NCBI GenBank assembly: GCA_018260315.1
Contig: JAGLBJ010000007.1
Coordinates: 1-46,520, forward strand
Length of the DNA: 46,520 bases
Origin: Moraxellaceae bacterium
GTDB taxonomy: Bacteria; Pseudomonadota; Gammaproteobacteria; Pseudomonadales; Moraxellaceae
Reading direction: 5' to 3'
Positions within the stretch are counted from its first letter, which is position 1, and each line of letters begins with the position of its first letter. The position numbers were made by a program, and so were the translations under genes. Below the pieces are notes generated by a model that saw only the letters and a program-made list of their open reading frames with translations, ran no database searches and was not told the DNA's origin. This document shows, piece by piece, positions 1-9,100 of this stretch.

Positions 1-1
1 C

Positions 2-73
2 TACGTTACATTGGCCAGACAACAAGGCTATGATGTTAGCAAGTTAATTAAAACACCACATACAGGTGAATAA
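2..73 (+). CDS. 3' end of an unidentified upstream gene (partial)
   Basis: Frame 2 is open from the window edge and ends at TAA 71-73. It encodes the tail YVTLARQQGYDVSKLIKTPH followed by TGE. I do not recognise the family. It lies just before the purine genes and reads the same way as the adenine deaminase. The 155-base gap with a sigma-54 promoter separates the two, so they are probably not co-transcribed from the same start. The fragment is too short to be certain that it is coding. Confidence 0.35.
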   Translation, partial: YVTLARQQGYDVSKLIKTPHTGE

Positions 74-178
74 CAGCGCCAGGACCCATTCAGCTCACAG
101 GTTCAACTCTAACGGCTTACGACTGCATTTTAGTACATGATATTGAAACATTTCTGATACCTTGGCATATCGTTGGCA

Positions 179-193
179 TGGCACTGATTTTGC
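179..193 (+). promoter_or_regulatory. sigma-54 promoter for adenine deaminase
   Basis: TGGCACTGATTTTGC matches the RpoN consensus TGGCAC-N5-TTGC, with GG and GC ten bases apart. The predicted transcript start is near 205, about 24 bases before the ATG at 229. This is the best match of the sigma-54 sites in the window and implies activation by an enhancer protein such as NtrC. Confidence 0.75.
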
Positions 194-228
194 TATGACT
201 TAGCTTAATTCCTTAAACACAGATTATC

Positions 229-1251
229 ATGATGACCCCGTCTCTGTCGCAAGCTAGCCTGTTTAACCTCATTGACCAATTACCAAAAGCCGAACTGCAT
301 GTGCATATTGAAGGCACTTTAGAACCTGAATTATTGTTTGAGTTAGCCAAACGAAATCAAATCACCTTACCTTATGCCGATATTGATGCCTTGCGAGCTG
401 CGTATGATTTTCAGCATTTACAGTCTTTTTTGGATTTGTATTATGCAGGCGCGGCGGTGTTATGTAGCGAGCAAGATTTTTTTGATTTAACGTGGGCCTA
501 TTTAAGCCGGGCACATGCAGACCATGTGGTGCATGCTGAAATTTTTTTTGACCCGCAAACACACACAGCGCGCGGCATTCCCTTTGAAACCGTGTACAAC
601 GGCATTAGCCGTGCGTTAAAACAGGCGCAGTACCAATGGGGCCTAACCTCTAAGCTGATTTTATGTTTTTTACGCCACTTGCCCGAACAGGACGGCTTTG
701 AGGCACTACAACAGGCTATGCCTTATCTGGCAGGGCTTGACGGGGTGGGGTTAGATTCGAGTGAAGCAGGTCACCCACCGCACAAGTTTATACGCCTGTT
801 TGAACATTGCCGCAGTTTAGGGTTGCCCGTGGTCGCACATGCAGGCGAAGAAGGCCCGCCTGATTATGTAACTGAAGCGCTAGACCTCTTACACTGTCAA
901 CGGATTGACCATGGCGTTAGAAGTTTAGAAGACCCTCTGCTGGTTCAACGATTGATCGCTCAAGCCGTGCCGCTAACCGTGTGTCCGTTATCCAATATTC
1001 GCTTAAAAGTATTCAACACCATGTCCGACCACCCGCTTAAAACCATGTTGAATTTAGGTTTAAAGGTTACGATCAATTCTGATGATCCGGCCTATTTTGG
1101 CGGTTATATCAATGATAATTTTAAAGCCTGCGTGGCTGCCTTACCATTGACCATGCACGACATTATCACCTTAGCCCGCAACAGCATTTATGCCTCTTGG
1201 TTACCTGATAATATCAAAAAAAATCCATTTGCAACGTATTCAAGACCTTGA
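229..1251 (+). CDS. adenine deaminase (adenosine deaminase family), C-terminus frameshifted
   Basis: The protein belongs to the metal-dependent adenosine/adenine deaminase family. It has the HxH zinc motif (H24, H26 in AELHVHIEG), HAGEEGPP near residue 204, IDHGVR with H228, TVCPLSNIRL, and the SDDPAYFGGY block at 284-293. The HAGEEGPP and DDPAYFGGY blocks favour the adenine deaminase branch (adenine to hypoxanthine plus ammonia), which would feed the neighbouring xanthine dehydrogenase. The last residues after WLPDNIKK do not fit the family. An A8 run at 1216-1223 appears one base too long. With seven A's the frame continues as IHLQRIQDLEKSYRLTA and stops at 1274-1276, giving 348 residues and a normal ending. 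That corrected end would overlap the tail of the convergent xdhC. The catalytic core is unaffected. Confidence 0.85.
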   Translation: MMTPSLSQASLFNLIDQLPKAELHVHIEGTLEPELLFELAKRNQITLPYADIDALRAAYDFQHLQSFLDLYYAGAAVLCSEQDFFDLTWAYLSRAHADHVVHAEIFFDPQTHTARGIPFETVYNGISRALKQAQYQWGLTSKLILCFLRHLPEQDGFEALQQAMPYLAGLDGVGLDSSEAGHPPHKFIRLFEHCRSLGLPVVAHAGEEGPPDYVTEALDLLHCQRIDHGVRSLEDPLLVQRLIAQAVPLTVCPLSNIRLKVFNTMSDHPLKTMLNLGLKVTINSDDPAYFGGYINDNFKACVAALPLTMHDIITLARNSIYASWLPDNIKKNPFATYSRP

Positions 1252-1255
1252 AAAA

Positions 1256-2299
1256 TCATACCGACTTACGGCTTAAATGCACCTGCAACACTTGCGCAGC
1301 AATTGAAACAGCAATAACTTCAGGCTGTTTGCTTGGCAGATTAGGTAAGCCCATCGGACAAACCATACGGGCTAATTGAGGTTCTGCAATACCGCGCGCC
1401 TGCAAACGCCGCTCAAACCATTGACGTTTGGTGCTTGAGCCAATTAACCCAAAATAGGCATAATCTTGCCGCTTGAGTACAGCCTCGCATAAAGCTAAAT
1501 CGAGGCTGTGGTCATGGGTCATAATCATAAAATAACTATGGGCAGGTGCGTGTTGAATCTCATAATCAGGCGTATCAGTGCCAATGCAGTTTAAATTAGG
1601 CTGATTTAGTGCAGGAAACATATCATCGCGGGTATCTATCCAATCAATTTTAGCGCCAAGCGGCAGCAACACATTCACCAAGGCATGCCCCACATGCCCG
1701 GCTCCAAACAACAATACATTAAAGGCATATCCAACCATGAATTGTTCAAACGACCAGTGATGCTGAATTTTTCCGAAGGTCGCCGTAGTTTTGGCCTGCT
1801 CCCCTATAAAGCTGGCGTGATGATGCTGCAGATTCAAAGCAGGGTCTTGAGCAAGAATTTGCCAATCTGAGCTGCTCTGTCCAGATGTTAATGTGCGCTT
1901 TAACATAATGTCAGGTTGGTCACGTAATGCGGTTACATACTGCTGCCACTGGGCCGACTGCTGAGGTACCATACGCTCAAACAATACCGACACTTTACCG
2001 CCGCAACACTGCCCTAAACGCGCACCCAAACTAAACTGTTCGATGTACACATGACAATCAGATTGTTGCAATAGTCGCCGGGCAATTTGAGCCGCTTGCC
2101 ACTCTAAATGACCGCCGCCAATCGTATCACGTTGTTCTAATTTAGTCCCCTGATTTTCAAGGGAATCAGGAATCAAACGAATAACCATGCTCGCGCCTAT
2201 CTCACGCGGCGCCGACCCCTGCACCTGTAATATAGTCACCAGCATGCACGAACTATCTTGAGCCAGCCATTGTGCCAGCGTTATTAGCCACGTATTCAT
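1256..2299 (-). CDS. xdhC: XdhC, xanthine dehydrogenase accessory/maturation protein
   Basis: XdhC-family protein of about 347 residues. It binds molybdenum cofactor and helps insert its sulfurated form into xanthine dehydrogenase. Visible features are the N-terminal VQGSAPREIGASMVI block, TIGGGHLEWQAA, the CCGGKVSVLFE motif, and a C-terminal Rossmann-like part with VLLFGAGHVGHALV, MTHDHSLDLAL and YFGLIGSSTKR. An in-frame GTG exists at 2311, but I prefer the ATG at 2299, which has an AGGT Shine-Dalgarno a few bases upstream. It is the last gene of the guaD-xdhA-xdhB-xdhC series and ends tail to tail with the adenine deaminase. Confidence 0.93.
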   Translation of the reverse strand: MNTWLITLAQWLAQDSSCMLVTILQVQGSAPREIGASMVIRLIPDSLENQGTKLEQRDTIGGGHLEWQAAQIARRLLQQSDCHVYIEQFSLGARLGQCCGGKVSVLFERMVPQQSAQWQQYVTALRDQPDIMLKRTLTSGQSSSDWQILAQDPALNLQHHHASFIGEQAKTTATFGKIQHHWSFEQFMVGYAFNVLLFGAGHVGHALVNVLLPLGAKIDWIDTRDDMFPALNQPNLNCIGTDTPDYEIQHAPAHSYFMIMTHDHSLDLALCEAVLKRQDYAYFGLIGSSTKRQWFERRLQARGIAEPQLARMVCPMGLPNLPSKQPEVIAVSIAAQVLQVHLSRKSV

Positions 2300-2354
2300 G
2301 GCGACCTGCACGCACCCATGAATCGCAGGTAAAAATCTGGCATGTGATTAAAGT

Positions 2355-4745
2355 CTAGACTGATGCATAGGCATTTTTGGCATGAATAATAGCCATTAAA
2401 ATGGCCTCAGGCGTGGCGGGCGCTGACAAATGCGCCTTGAGTCGTAGACCATTTTGCACGGGTGTCGGCACGGCTGCTGCCACGGCTTCCCGAATGGCCG
2501 AAAAAACCGACAAACTCAACATAAACGGAGGTTCACCCACTGCTTTGGAACGATGGATCGTATCTTCTGCATTGACATTATTAAATAATTTGACATTAAA
2601 AATGGGCGGAATATCGGCCGCCGTCGGAATTTTATAAGTTGAAGGCGCATGACTAAATAACTGACCTGCTTTAGAGCCGGACGGAATCCACACCAGTTCC
2701 TCAGAGGTTAACCAGCCCAGGCCTTGCACAAAACCGCCTTCAATCTGGCCAATATCAATTGCAGGGTTAATCGAACGGCCCACATCATGCAAAATATCGA
2801 CACGCAGCACCTTCGATTCGCCGGTTAACGTATCGATTGCGACCTCGGTCGCCGCCGCACCATAGGCAAAATAATAAAACGGCCGACCAAAACGAGTGTC
2901 AGGGTTCCAGTGAATATTCGGCGTTTTATAAAATCCGCTATCCCACAATTGAATACGTGCCTGATACGCCATTAACACAAACAGTTCAAAGGGCCATTGT
3001 TGATTTCCGGCCAATACATGCGCGTTTTTAAATATTACCTGGTCAAGCGGCGTTCCGGTCAGCTCACTGGCAAATAATGCCAAGCGTTGCCGAATGGCGA
3101 TACATGCGGCCTGCGCTGCCTTGCCATTTAAATCGGTACCGCTTGAGGCCGCCGTGGCTGACGTATTGGGTACACGGGAGGTATCGGTTGGGGCAAATCG
3201 CACTTGGGCAACACTAAGCCCAAATTCATGCGCCACAATCTGCCGAATTTTGGTATATAATCCCTGCCCCATTTCCGTGCCGCCGTGCGTAACTAAAATG
3301 GTGCCATCGGTGTACACCATCACCAGCGCGCCCGCCTGATTATAAATTGTGGCATTAAACGATATGCCAAATTTAACTGGAGTCAAAGCCAGCCCTTTTT
3401 TAATGATACGGCTGTGTTGATTAAACTGTGCAATTGCAGCACGGCGGGCACTGTATTGGCAGTCTTGTGCCAGTTCTTGCACCAGTTCAGGCAAAATATT
3501 ATCATGCACCACGGTACCATAGGGCGTAGTTTGGGGATTAAGGTCGGCCGGAACAAACGGCCGATAAAAATTCAGCATACGTACTTTAAGCGGGTCCAAA
3601 TCTAAGGCGTAAGCAATATCGTCAATGATATATTCTATTGGAAACATGCCTTGCGGGCCGCCAAAACCGCGAAATGCCGTATTAGACACCGTGTGAGTTT
3701 TACAGCGTAAACTGCGTATGGTCACCGCATTTAAATAATACCCATTATCGACATGGCAAATAGCGCGGTCATTCACCGGGCCCGATAAATCGGTTGAAAA
3801 CCCACAGTTTGAAGCCAGTTGCACAAACAAACCCAAAATACGCCCCGTTTCATCAAATCCTACCTCCCATTGATAAGTGAACCCATGCCTTTTACCCGTT
3901 AAAATAAAATCGTCATCGCGGTCCAGGCGCATTTTAACCGGTTTTTTTAATTTTACCGACAATACGGCAGCAATACAGGCCCACTGTGCCGACTGCGATT
4001 CTTTGCCGCCAAATCCGCCACCCATGCGTCGAACTTCAACACTGACCTGATGCGAATGATACCCCAAGGCCTGGCAAATCAAATGCTGCATTTCGCGCGG
4101 ATGCTGCGTTGAACACACCACATGCACCGTTTGGTCTTCTTTAGGATAGGCATAAGAAATCTGGCCTTCTAGATAAAAATGCTCCTGCCCACCAACCGCA
4201 CTTGAGCCTTTAAGCCGATACGGGGCGGATAAAAAAGCAGCATCGACCGGCCCGCGTGTTAATTCAACCGGTGGCAATACCCAAGACTGCTGTTTAATGG
4301 CCTCTTCAATGGTTAAAATCGGCTCGTCAATTTCATATTCCACCATCGCCAAACGTGCAGCAGCCCGCGCCTGCTGGAAGGTATTAGCCACCACCACAAA
4401 AATGACCTGTCCATAAAAACTGATGTCACGTTCAGCAATTAACGGTTCATCGGCAATAATCGGCCCACAGTTATTTTCATGTGGAATGTCTGGACCCAAC
4501 AACACATCTACCACCCCCGGCGCTGCATACACCTGGGTTAAATCCAATGTTACAATACGACCGCGTGCACAGGTCGAAAGACCTGGCGCTGCATGCAAAG
4601 TGCCTTCAAGTTCGGGCATATCGTCCGTATAAATCGCTTGTCCACTGACATGCAAATGTGCGCTTTCATGCACAATCGATTGACCGACAGGCTCGGTTGT
4701 TGTCGCATTGGCAGACGGTTGCGCTTTAATCGCCGATGACTCCAT
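2355..4745 (-). CDS. xdhB: xanthine dehydrogenase, molybdenum-binding subunit XdhB
   Basis: Large subunit of xanthine dehydrogenase (796 residues), which oxidises hypoxanthine to xanthine and then urate. The N-terminal a/b hammerhead domain (HVSGQAIYTDDMPELEGTLH) is followed by the molybdopterin-binding region. Recognisable blocks are GGQEHFYLEGQ, RRMGGGFGGKESQ, AFRGFGGPQGMFPIEYI, GGTEMGQGLYTKI and, near the C-terminus, KAVGEPPFML, which carries the catalytic glutamate of the xanthine oxidase family. All key blocks are intact. The gene starts 2 bases after the stop of xdhA, so the two subunits are translationally coupled. The product is cytoplasmic and needs MoCo from the moa/moe genes in the next region and XdhC for sulfuration. 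Confidence 0.96.
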   Translation of the reverse strand: MESSAIKAQPSANATTTEPVGQSIVHESAHLHVSGQAIYTDDMPELEGTLHAAPGLSTCARGRIVTLDLTQVYAAPGVVDVLLGPDIPHENNCGPIIADEPLIAERDISFYGQVIFVVVANTFQQARAAARLAMVEYEIDEPILTIEEAIKQQSWVLPPVELTRGPVDAAFLSAPYRLKGSSAVGGQEHFYLEGQISYAYPKEDQTVHVVCSTQHPREMQHLICQALGYHSHQVSVEVRRMGGGFGGKESQSAQWACIAAVLSVKLKKPVKMRLDRDDDFILTGKRHGFTYQWEVGFDETGRILGLFVQLASNCGFSTDLSGPVNDRAICHVDNGYYLNAVTIRSLRCKTHTVSNTAFRGFGGPQGMFPIEYIIDDIAYALDLDPLKVRMLNFYRPFVPADLNPQTTPYGTVVHDNILPELVQELAQDCQYSARRAAIAQFNQHSRIIKKGLALTPVKFGISFNATIYNQAGALVMVYTDGTILVTHGGTEMGQGLYTKIRQIVAHEFGLSVAQVRFAPTDTSRVPNTSATAASSGTDLNGKAAQAACIAIRQRLALFASELTGTPLDQVIFKNAHVLAGNQQWPFELFVLMAYQARIQLWDSGFYKTPNIHWNPDTRFGRPFYYFAYGAAATEVAIDTLTGESKVLRVDILHDVGRSINPAIDIGQIEGGFVQGLGWLTSEELVWIPSGSKAGQLFSHAPSTYKIPTAADIPPIFNVKLFNNVNAEDTIHRSKAVGEPPFMLSLSVFSAIREAVAAAVPTPVQNGLRLKAHLSAPATPEAILMAIIHAKNAYASV

Positions 4746-4747
4746 AC

Positions 4748-6355
4748 CTAACTATCCTCATATAGGCTTATATCAACCGTTGCAATAACATCATGCAGGC
4801 GATACGGCATAATCGGAGCATCGGTCTGCGCAAGGCAATTTTCCATCGCACTATTTTCTAGATAAAAACGTTGCAATAAATTACCCGCCACCTGTTGCCG
4901 ATAACGCGCACTGGCTCGTCCATCAGTCAGTGGCGTAAAATCTTTCGTTAATACTTGTTGTGCGTGTAGTATGGTTTCGGCTGTCCAAGGTTGATGAAGC
5001 AGTGCCTGTTCGCAATAAGTGGCGCGCTTCACAATGCCTGCCATACCCCCGTAGGCTACCCGCGCCATAATAATATGCTGTTGCGAATCCACCACCACAT
5101 AAAAGGCCGCACTGACCGCAGAAATATCCTGTTCAAAGCGTTTGGCAATTTTATAAGTCTTAAAATAATGCCGTGCTGTCATGTTTATTAAATCGGCATG
5201 GAGCGGCGTATTAATTCGAATAGCCCGTATAAATTCACCCGGCGCCAAAACGTTTTTTTGATAATCCGGATAAAATTCATCGAGCGAAACCATGCGCTCG
5301 GTCTGCCCTTTTTGTAATAATAACTGGGCATTTAATACCATCAGAGCCGCCATTGAATCCCCAATCGGCGAGCCATTGGCAATATTACCACCCAGCGTTC
5401 CCGCATTTTGAATCGGTTTGGAGGCAAAACGCCGCGCAAGTTCAGCCCAGTGCGGGTGTAACTCAATCAAGGCATTAAATGCCGCTGCTAAAGGCACCAT
5501 GGCGCCAATGTCCAGAGTCGATGGGGTATGATGAATACGTTTTAAATCCTCAACCGCACCTAAATAAATCATATCGCCCAGCGCGCGCCCTTGTTTAGTC
5601 ACCCATAAGCCTATATCGGTACTGCCTGCCACTAATCGCGCTTCCGGATACTGTTCGCGCTGCCGTGCCAGTTCAGTCAGGGTGGCTGGCGCAAAATAAT
5701 GCTGCTGTCCATACGTATAGCTGATATTGCTCGGTTGAATCGTGACCAAAATATCAATAATAGGCTGTATATCCGGTGCATTATATTCAAATTGATAAGC
5801 GGCTTTTGCAGCCTCTATGATCGGCCGATACCCGGTACAGCGGCACAAGTTACCCGATAAATACGCCTGAACAGTAGCCGTATCGGGACAAGTCATATTT
5901 TCCTGATACATGGCCCATAGGGACATCATAAATCCGGGGGTACAAAACCCGCATTGTGAGCCATGCTGTTCGATCATCGCCTGCTGTAAAGGGTGCCCCT
6001 CGACCCGTTTTGACAATACAGCAATATCTTCAACAGTAAATAACGCCTTACCGGCCAACGTCGGCAAAAATTGAATACAGGCATTTAGGGCACGAAACTT
6101 TAACGTAGGCTGATTTTGCCTACCATCAAGCTCGGCAATCACCACCGTACACGCCCCACAATCGCCTTCCGCACAACCTTCCTTTGTACCGGTTGCGCGA
6201 CGTTCTTCCCTTAAAAACTGTAACACCGTTTGGGTCGGGTTAGGCTTGCGCAACGCAACCACCTTGCCTTGAAAATAAAATGAAACAGTATCGGGCAATA
6301 GTGTTGCATAGGGGGTCAGGTTAGGCGATTTAGACGGCATGGCGACTGGCTGCAT
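4748..6355 (-). CDS. xdhA: xanthine dehydrogenase, FeS/FAD subunit XdhA
   Basis: Small subunit of xanthine dehydrogenase carrying two [2Fe-2S] clusters and FAD. The N-terminal plant-type ferredoxin motif is CAEGDCGACTVV near residue 61. The second cluster uses CGFCTPGFMMS and NLCRCTGYRPI. The FAD-binding middle domain contains RLVAGSTDIGLWVTKQ and NAGTLGGNIANGSPIGDS, and the CO-dehydrogenase-type C-terminal domain follows. An in-frame TTG at 6367 could extend the protein by four residues. The ATG at 6355 has GGA about eight bases upstream and is preferred. It precedes xdhB by 2 bases and is about 130 bases downstream of the purine deaminase gene. Electrons pass from the Mo site through the FeS clusters to FAD and NAD. 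Confidence 0.96.
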   Translation of the reverse strand: MQPVAMPSKSPNLTPYATLLPDTVSFYFQGKVVALRKPNPTQTVLQFLREERRATGTKEGCAEGDCGACTVVIAELDGRQNQPTLKFRALNACIQFLPTLAGKALFTVEDIAVLSKRVEGHPLQQAMIEQHGSQCGFCTPGFMMSLWAMYQENMTCPDTATVQAYLSGNLCRCTGYRPIIEAAKAAYQFEYNAPDIQPIIDILVTIQPSNISYTYGQQHYFAPATLTELARQREQYPEARLVAGSTDIGLWVTKQGRALGDMIYLGAVEDLKRIHHTPSTLDIGAMVPLAAAFNALIELHPHWAELARRFASKPIQNAGTLGGNIANGSPIGDSMAALMVLNAQLLLQKGQTERMVSLDEFYPDYQKNVLAPGEFIRAIRINTPLHADLINMTARHYFKTYKIAKRFEQDISAVSAAFYVVVDSQQHIIMARVAYGGMAGIVKRATYCEQALLHQPWTAETILHAQQVLTKDFTPLTDGRASARYRQQVAGNLLQRFYLENSAMENCLAQTDAPIMPYRLHDVIATVDISLYEDS

Positions 6356-6499
6356 TACAAATTCCAAGAGGCTGTTTACAAAACATTGTTTAATCGGGAA
6401 GAGACGAACACGCTAAATGCACTAAAACTTCATCAAAAAAGCCCAATGACATTTAACACAGATCAAACGGATACATTAAAAGGGTTTAGAGTTCAAGTG

Positions 6500-7018
6500 T
6501 TATGACCAAAACCCTTCGTGTACTGCGGCGGCTTCAGCAATCAAACACGGCCCAATCACAGTGATTTTACGCTGTCCACTGGCAAACACTTGACGACACG
6601 GCAAGGCCAACGTCGGATTTTCGGTATGATGACCAGTAATGGTCAGCAAGTGTGCCTCGGAAATGCCATACACCACCCGACCAATCCCCGTCCAGTAAAT
6701 TGCCCCAGCACACATCGCACATGGCTCAGCATTGCTAAATAATGTGCACTGTTTCAGTTGAGCCAATGTCAGCAGTTGGGCAGCGCGACCAGCGACAACG
6801 ATTTCGGCATGCCGTGTTGGGTCACCTGCGGGCGGCAGTGATTGATTGCCTGCTTGCGCAATGATTTGCCCCTGCGCATTAACTACAATGGCTGCAAAAG
6901 GGTGCATGCCTTGCTCGCGCGTGGTGCGGGCCAGTTGCAATGTTTGTCTTAATGTTGCCAAATCCTGAGGCGTTAATAACGCCGTATTATCGGGTTGGGC
7001 AGCCTGTGGGTTGGGCAT
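6500..7018 (-). CDS. guaD: nucleoside/guanine deaminase, CDA-fold
   Basis: A 172-residue protein of the cytidine/deoxycytidylate deaminase fold with the zinc motif RHAEIV (His and catalytic Glu) and PCAMCAGAIYW (two Cys). The length and the PCAMC-GAIYW pattern resemble the GuaD guanine deaminases of Bacillus. These make xanthine, the substrate of the XdhAB enzyme encoded next to it, and this context is the main reason for the name. A different purine or pterin deaminase remains possible, and tRNA adenosine deaminase (TadA) is less likely because of the sequence after the Cys pair. The gene reads in the same direction as xdhABC, with a 132- to 144-base gap that could hold a second promoter. 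Confidence 0.75.
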   Translation of the reverse strand: MPNPQAAQPDNTALLTPQDLATLRQTLQLARTTREQGMHPFAAIVVNAQGQIIAQAGNQSLPPAGDPTRHAEIVVAGRAAQLLTLAQLKQCTLFSNAEPCAMCAGAIYWTGIGRVVYGISEAHLLTITGHHTENPTLALPCRQVFASGQRKITVIGPCLIAEAAAVHEGFWS

Positions 7019-7201
7019 TGTCGTATTCCATCAGTAGGATACATTACTAATCCAAATAACCCACTTCAAATACCATGCCAAAACGCGTTAAAAATTTCCT
7101 TATTTACATCACCCGATAACTCAAGTGTATCGAAGAACCTTATAAACGCAATAACCATATAAAACTTGCCATAACGTTTATTTGCTAAAAGCAATAACCT
7201 T

Positions 7202-7216
7202 TGGAATAGGAATTGC
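7202..7216 (+). promoter_or_regulatory. sigma-54 promoter for the bmp gene
   Basis: TGGAATAGGAATTGC has GG and GC exactly ten bases apart and a perfect TTGC -12 box. The -24 box is TGGAAT instead of TGGCAC. The predicted start of transcription is near 7228, about 50 bases before the chosen ATG at 7279. The promoter appears intact although the gene is broken. Confidence 0.6.
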
Positions 7217-7278
7217 AACGTATTTAACGAGTATTGTTTTACAAAAGAGCTGGTTATCTATTCATTAGGAGTTACTAC

Positions 7279-8368
7279 ATGTCGTTATTTTCACGGTTTA
7301 AACAGGCCTCGCGTCCTTTAACCCTATTAGGCTTATGGGTGGCAGTTGGGGTTGCCCATGCAGCCGAGCCCTTAAAAGCGGCTTATATCTATGTGGGCCC
7401 AACGGGCGACCATGGCTGGACGTATTCACATGATCAAGGGCGACTGGCGGCTGAAAAACAATTAAATGGCGCTATTAAAACCAGTTTTATTGAAAGTGTG
7501 CCTGAAACTGCTGATGCAGAACGTATCATGCGTAATTTAGCCCAGCAAGGCAATAAAATCATTTTTGCCACCTCATTTGGTTACATGAACCCCATGGCTA
7601 AAGTGGCCAAACTGTATCCCAATACCATTTTTATGCATGCAACCGGCTATAAAACCGATAAAAACATGGGCACCTATGATGTACATACCTATGAAGGCGC
7701 TTATATGTTGGGCGTGGTCGCCGGCAAGACCACCAAGACCAACAAATTAGGTGTTGTAGCCTTCTTTCCCCATTCCTGAAGTCGTGCGCAACATCAACGC
7801 CTATACACTAGGTGCGCGTAGCGTGAACCCTAAAGTAACCACGCAGGTGGTGTGGGTCAATTCCTGGTTTGACCCGGGTAAAGAGCGTGACGCCGCCCTG
7901 GCTTTGATTTCTCAAGGCAGCGATACCTTAATGCAAAATACCGATTCACCCGCAGTTGTGCAAGCTGCCGAACAAAAAGGCGTGCATGCGTTCGGGTGGG
8001 ATTCAAGCATGGCAAAATTTGGCCCTAAAGCACAATTGGCCGCCTCCGTGCTGCATTGGGATGTTATTTATAAGAAAACCTTCCAGGATGTCCTAGCAAA
8101 TACTTGGAAACCCCTTCCTATTTGGTGGGGCGTACGTCAAGGCGCGGTCGATATTGAGGATTTTGGCCCTGATGTGCTGGCTCCGGTCAAGGCCTTGGCA
8201 TTATCGGTACGCGACAAAATTCGGGCAGGGACGTTACATCCGTTTGCAGGCCCGATTGCCGACCAGGCCGGTAATGTACTGGTGCCCGCAGGCTAGGTGT
8301 ATAGCGACGCTCAATTGAGCAAAATGAATATTTATGTTCAGGGCGTTACGGGCGCGCTACCTAAATAA
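7279..8368 (+). pseudogene. BMP-family purine nucleoside-binding lipoprotein-like protein, frameshift plus amber
   Basis: This is the periplasmic substrate-binding protein of a BMP/PnrA-family ABC importer of purine nucleosides. The start at 7279 has AGGAG upstream, followed by a signal peptide ending near VAHAAEP. The first part runs in frame 1 to a stop at 7777-7779 (GVVAFFPHS). Removing one C from CCCC at 7768-7771 restores PIPEVVRNINAYTLGARSVNP. The second part stops at an in-frame TAG (8294-8296). The same frame then continues VYSDAQLSKMNIYVQGVTGALPK to TAA 8366-8368, exactly the usual family C-terminus. A CAG to TAG change explains the amber, since families normally have PAGQ here. Two independent lesions make this a likely pseudogene of about 362 codons. 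No ATPase or permease genes for the importer are in the window. Confidence 0.85.
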
Positions 8369-8371
8369 TGC

Positions 8372-8403
8372 AGACCTTTAAGCATGGTTCGTGTTAAAGG
8401 TCT
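8372..8403. terminator. inverted repeat after the bmp pseudogene
   Basis: A perfect 10-bp inverted repeat (AGACCTTTAA / TTAAAGGTCT) around a 12-base loop lies 4 bases past the bmp stop. There is no long T tract, so intrinsic termination is plausible but not proven. Confidence 0.45.
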
Positions 8404-8405
8404 TC

Positions 8406-8455
8406 TAAAGGTATATTGGATATTTCCTGATTGAAAGGAAGCCGATATACCTTTA
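8406..8455. terminator. second long hairpin between bmp and moaE
   Basis: Arms TAAAGGTATATTGG (8406-8419) and its near-complement (8442-8455) pair over 14 bases with one mismatch or G-U pair. An inner TTCC/GGAA stem lies at 8424-8440. It sits between two convergent genes (bmp and moaE) and may act as a bidirectional terminator. The rest of 8456-8583 is AT-rich with nothing recognised. Confidence 0.45.
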
Positions 8456-8583
8456 ATAATTTGTTAGGCAAAGTATTTAATTAAAAATGTTAGAAATTTT
8501 CAGAATTAAACAGATTTGTGGTTTTGCAGGACGTATAGGCAGCCGCTATAGTTTTTATAACCATTTAAATACCATACATGGTC

Positions 8584-9099
8584 TTAGCCATTATTACTAA
8601 GCCATAATGCTTCACTACTGTCCGCATAAAATTCCTGTTTCCAAACCGGTACTTCAGCTTTAATGCCATCTAATAGCCAATGACAGGCCTCAAACGCGGG
8701 CACTCGGTGTGCAGCAGTTACACCAATCCAAATCGCCATATCGCCTAGCGCTAAATGACCCATTCTATGCACCGCAATCGCCTGCTCAATATTAAAACGT
8801 TGTCTGGCCTGTTCAATTAGTGCCGTCCCCTGATTGATGGCCAGTAATTCATACCCATAATAGGTTAAACCCTGCACCGGCCGCGCGTTATTATGCTGGC
8901 GTACCCACCCCTCAAAACTGACAAAAGCACCGCATTGGGTCGAACGCATTGCCTTTTTAAGCAAGCCTTCGTTAATGGGAACATTGAGCAAAGCAAACCC
9001 TTGCTTAATGGCCTGTTGATACGCTTGTTCCGGTGTTAAATTGAGGTTATGTGCGTGCGGATTAAAACCTGTCGCAGGCCCAGGTGAATTAATCGACAA
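8584..9099 (-). CDS. moaE: molybdopterin synthase catalytic subunit MoaE
   Basis: MoaE converts cyclic pyranopterin monophosphate to molybdopterin using sulfur from MoaD. Recognisable parts are GAFVSFEGWVRQHNNARPVQGLTYYGYE, split here by position only, then HRMGHLALGD, AHRVPAFEACHWLLDGIKAE and the catalytic VPVWKQEF lysine block. The longest ORF starts at 9189 deep inside moaD. I choose the TTG at 9099 because it follows the moaD stop by one base (TAA-G-TTG) with a GCAGGGGG Shine-Dalgarno just upstream. That gives 171 residues, against about 150 for typical MoaE. It is the last gene of the moeA-moaABCDE/mobA series. Confidence 0.92.
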   Translation of the reverse strand: MSINSPGPATGFNPHAHNLNLTPEQAYQQAIKQGFALLNVPINEGLLKKAMRSTQCGAFVSFEGWVRQHNNARPVQGLTYYGYELLAINQGTALIEQARQRFNIEQAIAVHRMGHLALGDMAIWIGVTAAHRVPAFEACHWLLDGIKAEVPVWKQEFYADSSEALWLSNNG

Positions 9100-9100
9100 C

